Shown here: piece by piece, positions 1-6,638 of the stretch
Layout: each line of letters begins with the position of its first letter
Numbering within the stretch: the first letter of the stretch is position 1
Assembly (NCBI GenBank): GCA_964524145.1
Contig: CAZGCA010000137.1
Span: 1-7,284, forward strand
DNA length: 7,284 bases
Reading direction: 5' to 3'
Origin: CAZGCA01 sp964524145
GTDB lineage: Bacteria > Hydrogenedentota > CAZGCA01
Position numbers and translations under genes: made by a program
The notes under the pieces: generated by a model
Databases searched by the model: none
What the model saw: the letters and a program-made list of their open reading frames with translations, nothing else
Told to the model about the DNA's origin: nothing

Positions 1-2
1 GT

Positions 3-731
3 CACGTTCGGCCCGGCGACTCCGAGCGCCATATCGATGAGGAGAACAGACGTAAACGCCTGCCTCTCCCCTGGCCTCGTATGTTGGCCGCGTCGGCAGT
101 CTGGATCGGCTCGCTCGCACTTCTCTGCCTTTTGGGACGGGGCTACGTTGCTGACTATATGTTGGCGCGTGCCGACTCCATCGAAGACCACAACAGCCCG
201 CACATCGAAGCACTCCGGAAGTACGAATCAGCCGCCCGGCTCGACCCGCACAATGGGACGATACGGGCATCGCTCGGTGTCGCATACCTCGTCAGGAACC
301 GGCCTACTGACGCGCGGGTTAACCTCGAGCAGTCGACCAAGGAGTACTCTTCTGGGAAGCTCTGCTACAACCTCGGCACGGCGTTTGACCTTGAAAACGA
401 CCTGCAGAATGCGGTAAAATATTACGAGAACACGGTTTATCTCTGGCCGCGGTTTTACGATGGATACTTGCGCCTTGGCGGCGCGTTGATCCGCGCAGGC
501 AGGTACGCGGAGGCCAAGGAGACGCTCGAGTCGGCGCTCTCCTGGGGGCCGCGTAAACCTGTGCTGCTGAACAATTTGGCCACAGCATGTTACTACTTGG
601 GACAGGTTGGGGACGCAAAAGGGTTGTGGCGTGAGTCGCTCAGGATAGAACCTGGGCAGGAGCAGGTCGTGAGATTTCTTGCCACGTTGGAAAACGCCGG
701 GCAGCGAGATGCCGGCAGCATAGAGCCGTAA
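3..731 (+). CDS. Membrane-anchored TPR protein, 3' part of a longer gene (possible O-antigen ligase-type C-terminus)
   Basis: The frame is open to the window edge. The first ATG (81) has no Shine-Dalgarno sequence and lies just after a basic stretch (NRRKRLPLPWPR), so the true start is probably upstream and the gene is partial. A hydrophobic helix (roughly LAASAVWIGSLALLCLLG, about positions 84-137) follows the basic residues. The positive-inside rule then puts the remainder in the periplasm. That remainder is a run of TPR-like repeats, seen in HIEALRKYESAARLDPHN, LCYNLGTAFDLENDLQNAVKYY, YLRLGGALIRAGRYAEAKETL and LLNNLATACYYLGQVGDAK, each followed by a Pro-containing turn. A last membrane helix followed by 'ARADSIEDHN...' and TPRs resembles the C-terminus of O-antigen ligase/polymerase-family proteins, but the ligase domain would lie outside the window, so this identity is inference. 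TPRs usually mediate protein-protein contacts. The stop is 10 bases before the sigma factor start, so the two may share a transcript. Confidence 0.8.
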   Translation, partial: HVRPGDSERHIDEENRRKRLPLPWPRMLAASAVWIGSLALLCLLGRGYVADYMLARADSIEDHNSPHIEALRKYESAARLDPHNGTIRASLGVAYLVRNRPTDARVNLEQSTKEYSSGKLCYNLGTAFDLENDLQNAVKYYENTVYLWPRFYDGYLRLGGALIRAGRYAEAKETLESALSWGPRKPVLLNNLATACYYLGQVGDAKGLWRESLRIEPGQEQVVRFLATLENAGQRDAGSIEP

Positions 732-741
732 GCGGGTGTAA

Positions 742-1392
742 ATGTCAACTTCGGAGCCGACTCCAACGTTATTCCACATGAAAAGCAAGTTGGGGAAAGG
801 GATAGTGGCAGAGGATAAGTCGGATGAGCGGCTTGTCACAGAAGCTAAGCGTGGGGTATCGGAGTCATTTGACGAACTCGTGCGACGGTATCAGCACCGG
901 GTGTATGCAATCGCCTACAGGATGGTGTACAATCGCGAGGACGCGCTCGACATATGCCAGGAAACATTTATCCGGGCGTACGGTTCCCTGCCCAAGTATC
1001 GGCCTTCAGGAAGTTTCAGGCAATGGTTGTTCACGATAGCCACAAACCTCTCGATAGACCATCTGAGGCGCGTCCGGCGGCGGCCTTCACAAGCGATGGA
1101 GGACCAGATGCTGGATCTCGAAGCGCTATCGGGGTCCCTGTTGTCAACGGAGGGCCCTGCAAGAGAGGTGTATGCCCGCGAGATAGGAGCGGCAATCAGG
1201 CGGGCAGTTGACGGACTTCCCGACAAACAGAAAACGGTGTTTGTGATGAGATACTATGAAGGGTTGTCGTTGAAAGAGATCGCGGAGATTATAGATTGTA
1301 CGCTGGGCAGCGTGAAGGTGCATCTCTTTCGCGCGACACGCAAGCTGCGCAACGAGCTCGAGTGGCTCAGAGCGTTGGACAGGGAGGGCTAA
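742..1392 (+). CDS. ECF-type RNA polymerase sigma factor (sigma-70 family, RpoE-like)
   Basis: A 216-residue protein with the two-domain layout of extracytoplasmic-function sigma factors. Region 2 spans about residues 43-112: FDELVRRYQHRVYAIAYR, then the core-binding/-10 element around NREDALDICQETFIRAY and SFRQWLFTIATNLSIDHLRR. Region 4 spans about residues 155-206: LPDKQKTVFVMRYYEGLS, then a helix-turn-helix (LKEIAEIIDCTLGSVKVHLF) that should read the -35 element. No region 1 or 3 is present, as expected for ECF members. Such proteins redirect RNA polymerase to a small regulon and are normally held inactive by a membrane anti-sigma factor; the next gene fits that role. The start is uncertain. 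ATG 742 has only a weak ribosome site, ATG 778 has none, and GTG 805 lies just after a purine-rich GGGGAAAGGG (792-801), which would trim a tail lacking family similarity. I keep 742 as the longest choice. No separate promoter is visible in the 10-base gap upstream. Confidence 0.93.
   Translation: MSTSEPTPTLFHMKSKLGKGIVAEDKSDERLVTEAKRGVSESFDELVRRYQHRVYAIAYRMVYNREDALDICQETFIRAYGSLPKYRPSGSFRQWLFTIATNLSIDHLRRVRRRPSQAMEDQMLDLEALSGSLLSTEGPAREVYAREIGAAIRRAVDGLPDKQKTVFVMRYYEGLSLKEIAEIIDCTLGSVKVHLFRATRKLRNELEWLRALDREG
1383..1387 (+). promoter_or_regulatory. Ribosome binding site supporting a TTG start for the anti-sigma gene
   Basis: GGAGG lies inside the last codons of the sigma factor gene, 10 bases before TTG 1398 and 13 before TTG 1401. 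The first in-frame ATG nearby (1416) has no comparable site at proper spacing. A TTG start is also the only way to keep the first cysteine of the zinc-finger motif in the protein. Confidence 0.55.
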
Positions 1393-1397
1393 GAGCG

Positions 1398-2684
1398 TTG
1401 TTGTCGTGCTGGCTTATGCGCAAGCATATAGGAGGGTTGATCGGCCGGGAGATATCCGACCGGGACCGTGCCCGGCTGATGGCGCATATCGAGCGCTGCC
1501 GCCGGTGCCGTTACGAGCTGGAGAGCCGGCAGGCGTTGCTGGCACGGCTGCCGGTTGACGAGGTCGAGTTTCCTCCGCAGCTCGATTCGAGCTTCCCGGC
1601 CCGTGTCCGGTCGGAGATCGAGCGGAGACGTCGACACTCGCAGCCGGTCCCGCGGCGTACCGCACAGGCTCATAAACGACCGGGCTTTGGCTTGAGTCCC
1701 GCGTGGGCCGTCGGCCTGATCATTGTCGGTGTTGTCATAGGGTTGTCGGTTCCTACAGTGAGAGTGCTCGAACGCCAGCGGGGGCTGACTCCTGGGTCGC
1801 CCGGCAGGATAGCCAAGAGCGAGGCTGCCAGGAAGCTCCCCGATGTCCTTTCCGCTCTTGGCAAGAACGAACAGGCCAAACACACAGTCCTCGAGGTCGC
1901 CGCCCTGGCTGGTTTCGACGTCGACGCGTGGGGTGTTGCCGAGGCCGCCGGGGCCGAGCGTCAACCTCTCGACACCGCCGACGCTCTCTATCGGAAGGCC
2001 GCTCTACTCAGGAGAGCAGGAAAACCCCGCGAGGCTATCGAGGTCCTTTCCTCGCTTGAAGAAAGGTTCCCGGGAACGCCAGAGGCAGCCGACGCGCTGC
2101 TCGCGAGAGGGGACGTCTTTTATGAGGACCTTCACGACTACTTCGAAGCGCACTCGGCTTACGAGACTTACGTCATCGAACATGATGAGTTGCTCCATGG
2201 GCTCCCTCGACGCGAGGAGATAACCGAGAGGCATCTGCTCCTCGCCAATTGCGCCAGACAAGGGTACCGTCCGGCGAGAATGCTGGAAACGGCCCGGCGC
2301 GAGGAAGGTGTCGCCGCGTACAACATGTATAGCGCACTTGTCGAGGACCATCCAAACAGCAAAGCCGCAGTCTGTGCGCTCGAGGAGATGGCGCGGTTCG
2401 GGGTGGACGAGGGTGATCTGCCTGCCAGAAAGGGCGCGGAGAAGTCCGATTCTGCGCTGCACAAGATACAGCTTTTCAAGCGCCTCGTAGCTGGTAACAC
2501 AAGGCCGAACGCGCGTGCGTTGGCCCTTCTCGGCATTGGAAACGTCTACCGTGACGACGTGAAAAACATAGACCTTGCCAGAGCGCACTACCAACAGGTG
2601 CTGGACAACTATCCGAACACCGTGATCGCTCCGGAAGCGCAATCACAAATAAACCGGCTCTCACCGAGGGGGTTCTCACGTTGA
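1398..2684 (+). CDS. Membrane anti-sigma-like protein: zf-HC2 type N-terminus, one TM helix, periplasmic TPR domain
   Basis: With a TTG start at 1398 the product has 428 residues. Residues 4-37 carry C-x25-H-x3-C-x2-C (Cys4, His30, Cys34, Cys37; HIERCRRCRYEL), the pattern of the zinc-binding anti-sigma (zf-HC2/ZAS) domain that clamps ECF sigma factors in the cytoplasm. A basic stretch (RRRRHSQPVPRR) leads to one membrane helix at about residues 102-121 (AWAVGLIIVGVVIGLSVPTV). The remaining ~300 residues should be periplasmic and contain TPR-like helices, for example DALYRKAALLRRAGKPREAI, EAHSAYETYVIEHDE and near the end ALLGIGNVYRDDVKNIDLAR with AHYQQVLDNYPNT, similar in style to BamD/YbgF-type repeats. 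Position five bases after the sigma gene supports a sigma/anti-sigma pair. The long TPR sensor-like domain is unusual compared with short anti-sigma factors and may sense an envelope partner; that role is inferred. If translation began at ATG 1416 (422 residues), Cys4 would be lost. Confidence 0.82.
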   Translation: MLSCWLMRKHIGGLIGREISDRDRARLMAHIERCRRCRYELESRQALLARLPVDEVEFPPQLDSSFPARVRSEIERRRRHSQPVPRRTAQAHKRPGFGLSPAWAVGLIIVGVVIGLSVPTVRVLERQRGLTPGSPGRIAKSEAARKLPDVLSALGKNEQAKHTVLEVAALAGFDVDAWGVAEAAGAERQPLDTADALYRKAALLRRAGKPREAIEVLSSLEERFPGTPEAADALLARGDVFYEDLHDYFEAHSAYETYVIEHDELLHGLPRREEITERHLLLANCARQGYRPARMLETARREEGVAAYNMYSALVEDHPNSKAAVCALEEMARFGVDEGDLPARKGAEKSDSALHKIQLFKRLVAGNTRPNARALALLGIGNVYRDDVKNIDLARAHYQQVLDNYPNTVIAPEAQSQINRLSPRGFSR

Positions 2685-2702
2685 CGCTTGGCTTTCTTGA
2701 AC

Positions 2703-2709
2703 AGGGGGG
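2703..2709 (+). promoter_or_regulatory. Ribosome binding site for the secretin-like gene
   Basis: A run AGGGGGG sits seven bases before ATG 2717. It favours that ATG over the in-frame TTG at 2681, which overlaps the previous stop codon (TTGA). Starting at 2717 also places the signal peptide directly at the N-terminus. Confidence 0.6.
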
Positions 2710-2716
2710 CAGAACG

Positions 2717-3484
2717 ATGCCGTGTCCAAACAGACAGACGCGCACGGGAATTGCTGCAATTATGCTGATAGTCGTTGCGTGTGCCGGCGTGGCGAGCGCT
2801 CAGCAGCAGACGCCGTTGGAGCAGCAGAAGGCCAAGCTGAGGCGGGCCTATGAAGCGGCAAGTATCTACAAGATCAACGCACCGATCCAGATCGAAGAGA
2901 GGATGATTATGGTCGACTTGACCGATTCGGACGCGCACGAGATACGGTGGGATCTCGAGTCTGAATCGTTTCAGCATGGCTCGACTGCAGGGAATGCCCT
3001 CGGCTCTTGTGCGATCCATATTTCTGACCACCAGGCATTTATCGACTATCTCGAGGAGCAGGGGGAAGTCAGGGTGCTGCACAAACGGCGATGGATGGCG
3101 CTCAACGAAGGTCCCGGGACGACGTCGTATGTCCATTCGGGACAAGCTTTTCCGTACTCAGCGGAAGGAGCCCCCGCCGAGAAGGCCTCACGCGTCACGG
3201 AGCACAGACAAGTCGGCACAAGGGTTACTGTCAAGTTCAACGGTATTGTCCGCGGCGAAACGCTCGATGTGCCTGTCGAAAAACCCTATCTCGCGGACTT
3301 CGATGTGACGGTCAACGCAACGTACCTCCAGCAGGATTCCCACAAAGAGCCGCCCGTCTTCTGTCTCTTCGACGTCGAGACTCGCGCCCGCGTGCGTGGT
3401 GGCGACACCCTCATCTTCGAAGACCTCAACGACAGGAAGGCCATGCTATTCCTCCTCACCATAGACATAGTCGATGACATCTAG
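2717..3484 (+). CDS. Exported protein with a reduced secretin-like domain
   Basis: A 255-residue protein. Residues 1-28 form a signal peptide: basic RQTR, hydrophobic IAAIMLIVVACAGVA, likely cleavage ASA|QQQ. Residues 104-255 can be read against the C-terminal core of secretins, the outer-membrane channel proteins of type II secretion and type IV pili. HQAFIDYLEEQGEVRVLHKR (105-124) resembles the 'L..L...G.v.vLs.P' helix and strand. ALNEGPGTTSYVHSGQAFPY (128-147) resembles the 'n...A.i.vG...Py' loop. VGTRVTVKF (166-174) resembles 'vG..L.V.P'. TRARVRGGDTLIFEDL (222-237) resembles 't.v.v.dG.t..i.GL', and DRKAMLFLLTIDIVDD (239-254) resembles the 'k.eLlvfitP.Iv' end. It lacks room for the N0-N3 domains and has no VP.LG.IP.LG.LF lip motif. 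This assignment is pattern reading by eye, not a search result. Alternatives are a beta-rich periplasmic protein unrelated to secretins or an accessory lipoprotein-like subunit. Its place upstream of gspE-F-G genes supports a secretion role. Confidence 0.62.
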   Translation: MPCPNRQTRTGIAAIMLIVVACAGVASAQQQTPLEQQKAKLRRAYEAASIYKINAPIQIEERMIMVDLTDSDAHEIRWDLESESFQHGSTAGNALGSCAIHISDHQAFIDYLEEQGEVRVLHKRRWMALNEGPGTTSYVHSGQAFPYSAEGAPAEKASRVTEHRQVGTRVTVKFNGIVRGETLDVPVEKPYLADFDVTVNATYLQQDSHKEPPVFCLFDVETRARVRGGDTLIFEDLNDRKAMLFLLTIDIVDDI

Positions 3485-3669
3485 CTCGGCAGCCAGTCGA
3501 GACAGCATCCATGGGGAGTCACCATGCAAGAACTTTCAACCGGTTTTGATGCAGTACAGCGCGAGTCGAGTTGACATGATGACGCCGCCGGTGCTACCAT
3601 ATCTGTTGTCTATTCTGCGAAAACTGCGCGCCCGCGGCACGGCTGCGGTCACGCTGTGAGGGAGATCAC
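3485..3669. other. 185-base non-coding gap before the secretion ATPase gene
   Basis: The only longer frame here (3474-3659, 61 codons) starts inside the end of the previous gene, lacks a ribosome site and shows no recognisable protein character, so I treat the gap as non-coding. It contains a candidate promoter (3571-3600), a short palindrome AACCGGTT (3538-3545) and the ribosome site for the ATPase gene. I see no stem followed by a T run that would end transcription from the left. Confidence 0.6.
3571..3600 (+). promoter_or_regulatory. Candidate housekeeping (sigma-70 type) promoter for the gspE-F-G genes
   Basis: A perfect -35 hexamer TTGACA (3571-3576) is followed after 18 bases by TACCAT (3595-3600), which matches the TATAAT consensus at four of six positions. 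Initiation would fall near 3607, about 60 bases before the GTG start at 3670. The spacing is one base over optimum and the -10 is weak, so this is a prediction only. If real, the motor genes could be expressed apart from the sigma/anti-sigma genes. Confidence 0.4.
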
Positions 3670-5424
3670 GTGACAACTCCTGAGAGAGAAGCCTTCGCCC
3701 GCATGCTCGTCGAGCGGGAAACGATCACCGAAGATTCCTTGAAGCAGGCGCGTGAAGAGGAATCGCGGACCGGCGGCCGACTCGAGGAAGTCATTGTTCG
3801 GCTGGGGCTTGCGAGAGCGGAGTCGGTGTACGAGGTATTGGCGGATTGCCTTGGCGTGCCGTACCTGCGACTCTCGTCCCGGCGGCTCGATGCCGAGTTG
3901 ATTTCCTCGGTCCCTGCGAGGTTTGTCGTTCACTACAACTTCATGCCGGTCGATGAGCAGGACGGTTCGCTGGTGATTGCGGTGACCAACCCGCGGGATA
4001 CACACCTGTTGGACGAGCTTCAGCTGGCACTGAAGCGTCGTGTCAAACCCGTGCTGGCCACCGCTGAGGAGATAGCGCAGGCGACGAAACAGTACTACGG
4101 CATTGGTGCCGACACTGTCGAGCGGATGCTGAGCAACGGCGACAGGCCGAGCCAGACGGTTGACCTCGAGTCTCGCGCGAGCGAGGTGCTCGACGACAAG
4201 ACTGTCGACGCTTCGATCATCAAGTTTGTCAACGAGATAATCCTCGATGCGATCAAGATGGACGCGACGGACATACACATCGAGCCGTTCGAGAAGAGGT
4301 CGCGTGTCCGGTACAGAATTGACGGGGTGCTTCACGAGGTTTCCGTTCCCCAGTCGATCAAGGAGTTTCACGCGTCTATCGTCTCCCGTATAAAGATACT
4401 TGCAAACCTGAACATAGCGGAGCGGCGCCTCCCGCAGGACGGGAAGATACGGGCGACCCTGGGCGGCCACGAGTTCGACCTCCGGGTCTCGATCCTGCCG
4501 ACCCCTCACGGCGAGGCGGTCAACATCAGGGTACTCAGTCGCGAGACGATGTTCCTGACACTTACTCAACTTGGGTTTTCCGACAGGGACCAGACCGTCT
4601 TCGAAGACCTGATCTCGAAGCCGCACGGGATTGTCCTCGTCACAGGACCCACCGGCAGCGGGAAAACGACGACACTGTACGCGAGCCTGGCCAAACTGAA
4701 CTCCGCCGAGCGGAAAGTGATCACCATCGAGGACCCCATCGAGTATCAGCTCGAGGGGATTGTCCAGATGGAGGTGCAACCGCGGATCGGGTTCGACTTT
4801 GCGCGCGGGCTGCGTTCCATCCTGCGACACGATCCGGACATTATTCTTGTCGGCGAGATACGGGATTTCGAGACGGCCGAGTCGGCGATACGCGCAGCGT
4901 TGACCGGTCATCTGGTCTTCAGCACATTGCATACGAACGATGCTGCCGGTGCGATCACCCGATTGATAGATATGGGTGTCGAGCCGTTCCTGGTTGCCTC
5001 GTCAGTCATAGGGTGCGTGGCGCAACGGCTTGTCAGGCTGATCTGTCCGAAGTGCAAAGAAGAATTCGTGCCCGAGCCCAGGATGTTCAAGGAGATGGGG
5101 GTGAGCCCGGAGGAAGGTGCCCGCCATACGTACTATCGCGGGGCCGGCTGCGAGGAGTGCAAGCACACGGGTTACCGCGGCCGGATAGCCGTCTACGAGA
5201 TACTGCCGATGTCCACGCCCATCCGCGAGCTGACCGTCGAGAGAGCCGCCACCAACGTTATCCGACGCAAGGGGCAGTCGCTCGGAACGCGCCTGCTCAG
5301 GGACGACGGATGGGAACGTGTCAAGGCCGGAATGACAACGTTCGAGGACGTGCTGCGCGTGTGCATGGAAGAGGACTTCCTCGACGACCTTATCGCTCCG
5401 GAGGCCGAAGATGCCGCGGTTTAG
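3670..5424 (+). CDS. gspE: Type II secretion / type IV pilus assembly ATPase, GspE/PilB family
   Basis: A 584-residue cytoplasmic hexameric-type ATPase that powers pseudopilus or pilus assembly. Residues ~1-145 form a GspE N-terminal (MshEN-like) domain (RLEEVIVRLGLARAESVYEV at 37-56). The linker is followed by the N2 domain (DIHIEPFEKRSRVRYRIDGV, 201-220). The catalytic domain carries Walker A GPTGSGKT (326-333, Lys332), the Asp box ITIEDPIEYQLEG (351-363), Walker B DIILVGEIRD (390-399, Glu396) and the His box STLHTND (418-424, His421). The zinc-binding tetracysteine of the family is intact: Cys459, Cys462, Cys494 and Cys497. All catalytic elements are present, so the enzyme should be active. 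The GTG start at 3670 follows AGGGAG (3659-3664) at five bases. After the usual GMTTFEDVLRV end there is an acidic tail of about 20 residues (MEEDFLDDLIAPEAEDAAV) that is longer than I expect. GspE and PilB cannot be separated from this protein alone; the GspG-like neighbour favours GspE. The 3' end overlaps the next gene by 14 bases. Confidence 0.96.
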   Translation: MTTPEREAFARMLVERETITEDSLKQAREEESRTGGRLEEVIVRLGLARAESVYEVLADCLGVPYLRLSSRRLDAELISSVPARFVVHYNFMPVDEQDGSLVIAVTNPRDTHLLDELQLALKRRVKPVLATAEEIAQATKQYYGIGADTVERMLSNGDRPSQTVDLESRASEVLDDKTVDASIIKFVNEIILDAIKMDATDIHIEPFEKRSRVRYRIDGVLHEVSVPQSIKEFHASIVSRIKILANLNIAERRLPQDGKIRATLGGHEFDLRVSILPTPHGEAVNIRVLSRETMFLTLTQLGFSDRDQTVFEDLISKPHGIVLVTGPTGSGKTTTLYASLAKLNSAERKVITIEDPIEYQLEGIVQMEVQPRIGFDFARGLRSILRHDPDIILVGEIRDFETAESAIRAALTGHLVFSTLHTNDAAGAITRLIDMGVEPFLVASSVIGCVAQRLVRLICPKCKEEFVPEPRMFKEMGVSPEEGARHTYYRGAGCEECKHTGYRGRIAVYEILPMSTPIRELTVERAATNVIRRKGQSLGTRLLRDDGWERVKAGMTTFEDVLRVCMEEDFLDDLIAPEAEDAAV

Positions 5425-6625
5425 GTACGAGGTCAAGAAAAGCCCTACCGAGAAGATGGCGGGCGTGATGGAAGCCGAGAGCGCACAGGCTGTTGCAGCC
5501 CAGCTCTCGAAGCAAGGCTACTTCCCGATAAGCATCTCGGAGGACAAGAAAGCTTCCGAAAGCGTTGGACCGAGAATACCGTTCCTGCGTACGATACACC
5601 AGAAGGACGTCAACGTCTTCTTCCGCCAGCTTGCCAACCTGACCTACTCGGGGTTGCCGTTGCTGCGGTCCCTGCACACTCTGGTCACGCAGACCGAGAA
5701 CCCGAAGATGGGCGATGTGATACAACAGATCGAGCGCGATGTTCAGCGCGGCGGTACGCTCGCCGAGGCCCTCACCGAACATCCAAAAGTCTTCCCGGCG
5801 TTGTACTCGAGCATGGTTCGCGCAGGCGAAACGGGTGGGAACCTTGAAGACGTACTGATGCGTCTCGCCACGCTGGGCGAAAAAGAGTCGCAACTGCGCG
5901 GCAAGGTCGTTACAGCGATGATCTACCCGTGTTTTCTTCTCGCCGCCGGATTCGCCGCCGTCTTCATACTCCTTTCGTTCGTCTTTCCGACGTTCATCGA
6001 GTTCTTCAACGAGTATGGCGCAGTCCTGCCGTTGCCGACGCGCATACTCATGGGCATCTGCGGGTTCATGAAGTCGTACTGGATGTTTGTGCTTCTGGGA
6101 ATCATCTTGTCTGTGGTAGCCGTGCAGAGATACGCCCGCTCGGAGACGGGCAAGGAGAAGTTCGATCTGTTCGTGTTGGGCCTCCCGCTTTTCGGCAAGG
6201 TGGCTCTGCGCGTCGAGGTGAGCAAGTTCTCGCGCACGCTGGGAACGCTTACGGACAACGGCATACCGATCCTTAACGCATTGAAGATCACGAAAGACAC
6301 GCTGGGCAACACGGTAATCGGCGAAGAGGTCGAGTCCGTTCGCCTGTGCGTGACCGATGGAGAGAGTCTGAGCGATGCGCTCAACCGGACCGAACATTTC
6401 CCGCTCATGATGGTCAACATGATGGCCGTCGGCGAGCAGGGAGGCAGGCTGGGTGAGGCAGCGAAGCGCGTTGCGGACGTCTACGACGAGGAGGTGGAAC
6501 GGGCGCTGGTGGCCATGACATCAATGCTCGAGCCTGTTCTTATCCTTGTCATGGGCGTGTTTGTTGGGTTTCTGGTAGTATCGATGCTGCTTCCGATATT
6601 CCAGATGAGCACGATGATTAGCTAG
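5411..6625 (+). CDS. gspF: Type II secretion / type IV pilus inner-membrane platform protein, GspF/PilC family
   Basis: A 404-residue integral membrane protein, full length for the family, that forms the platform on which the ATPase acts to insert pseudopilin subunits. The N-terminal part (FRYEVKKSPTEKMAGVMEAE, then AQLSKQGYFPISI) is the usual small beta/alpha region. Two homologous GspF domains are visible. The first is at residues 70-153 (FFRQLANLTYSGLPLLRSL and MVRAGETGGNLEDVLMRLA). The second is at 273-365 (FSRTLGTLTDNGIPILNAL and MMAVGEQGGRLGEAAKRVAD). Membrane helices lie at about 172-195 (YPCFLLAAGFAAVFILL), 222-239 and 374-397 (EPVLILVMGVFVGFLVVSML). The ATG at 5411 follows GGAGG (5400-5404) at six bases and overlaps the end of the ATPase gene, suggesting translational coupling and matched amounts of the two partners. 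Nothing is missing or truncated. Confidence 0.96.
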   Translation: MPRFRYEVKKSPTEKMAGVMEAESAQAVAAQLSKQGYFPISISEDKKASESVGPRIPFLRTIHQKDVNVFFRQLANLTYSGLPLLRSLHTLVTQTENPKMGDVIQQIERDVQRGGTLAEALTEHPKVFPALYSSMVRAGETGGNLEDVLMRLATLGEKESQLRGKVVTAMIYPCFLLAAGFAAVFILLSFVFPTFIEFFNEYGAVLPLPTRILMGICGFMKSYWMFVLLGIILSVVAVQRYARSETGKEKFDLFVLGLPLFGKVALRVEVSKFSRTLGTLTDNGIPILNALKITKDTLGNTVIGEEVESVRLCVTDGESLSDALNRTEHFPLMMVNMMAVGEQGGRLGEAAKRVADVYDEEVERALVAMTSMLEPVLILVMGVFVGFLVVSMLLPIFQMSTMIS

Positions 6626-6638
6626 GAGGGACGAGAAG

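Noticed and set aside
2681..2716. TTG start at 2681 for the secretin-like protein, overlapping the previous stop codon
   Set aside because: It would put 12 extra residues before the signal peptide, while ATG 2717 has a well-spaced AGGGGGG site.
3528..3570. GAACTTT (3530-3536) as an ECF-type -35 element that would put the motor genes under the local sigma factor
   Set aside because: No matching -10 motif lies at the usual 15-17 base spacing; the nearest GTC-like triplet is too far away.
3495..3570. Direct repeat AGTCGAG at 3495 and 3564 as operator pair
   Set aside because: Seven bases in GC-rich DNA, 69 bases apart and without symmetry; chance is a sufficient explanation.
3615..3655. GC-rich possible stem-loop terminator before the ATPase gene
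   Set aside because: Only about four base pairs (CCGC with GCGG) form a stem and no T run follows.
3474..3659. 61-codon plus-strand frame in the gap before the ATPase gene
   Set aside because: It begins inside the previous gene without a ribosome site, has no membrane or domain signature, and runs through the candidate promoter.
3649..4932. 427-codon minus-strand open frame opposite the ATPase gene
   Set aside because: It is antisense to a gene with complete Walker and His motifs; the peptide has no recognisable domain and is a product of GC-rich codon bias.
5390..6397. 335-codon minus-strand open frame opposite the platform protein gene
   Set aside because: Rich in Arg, His and Gln as expected of an antisense shadow; the sense strand encodes a full GspF protein.
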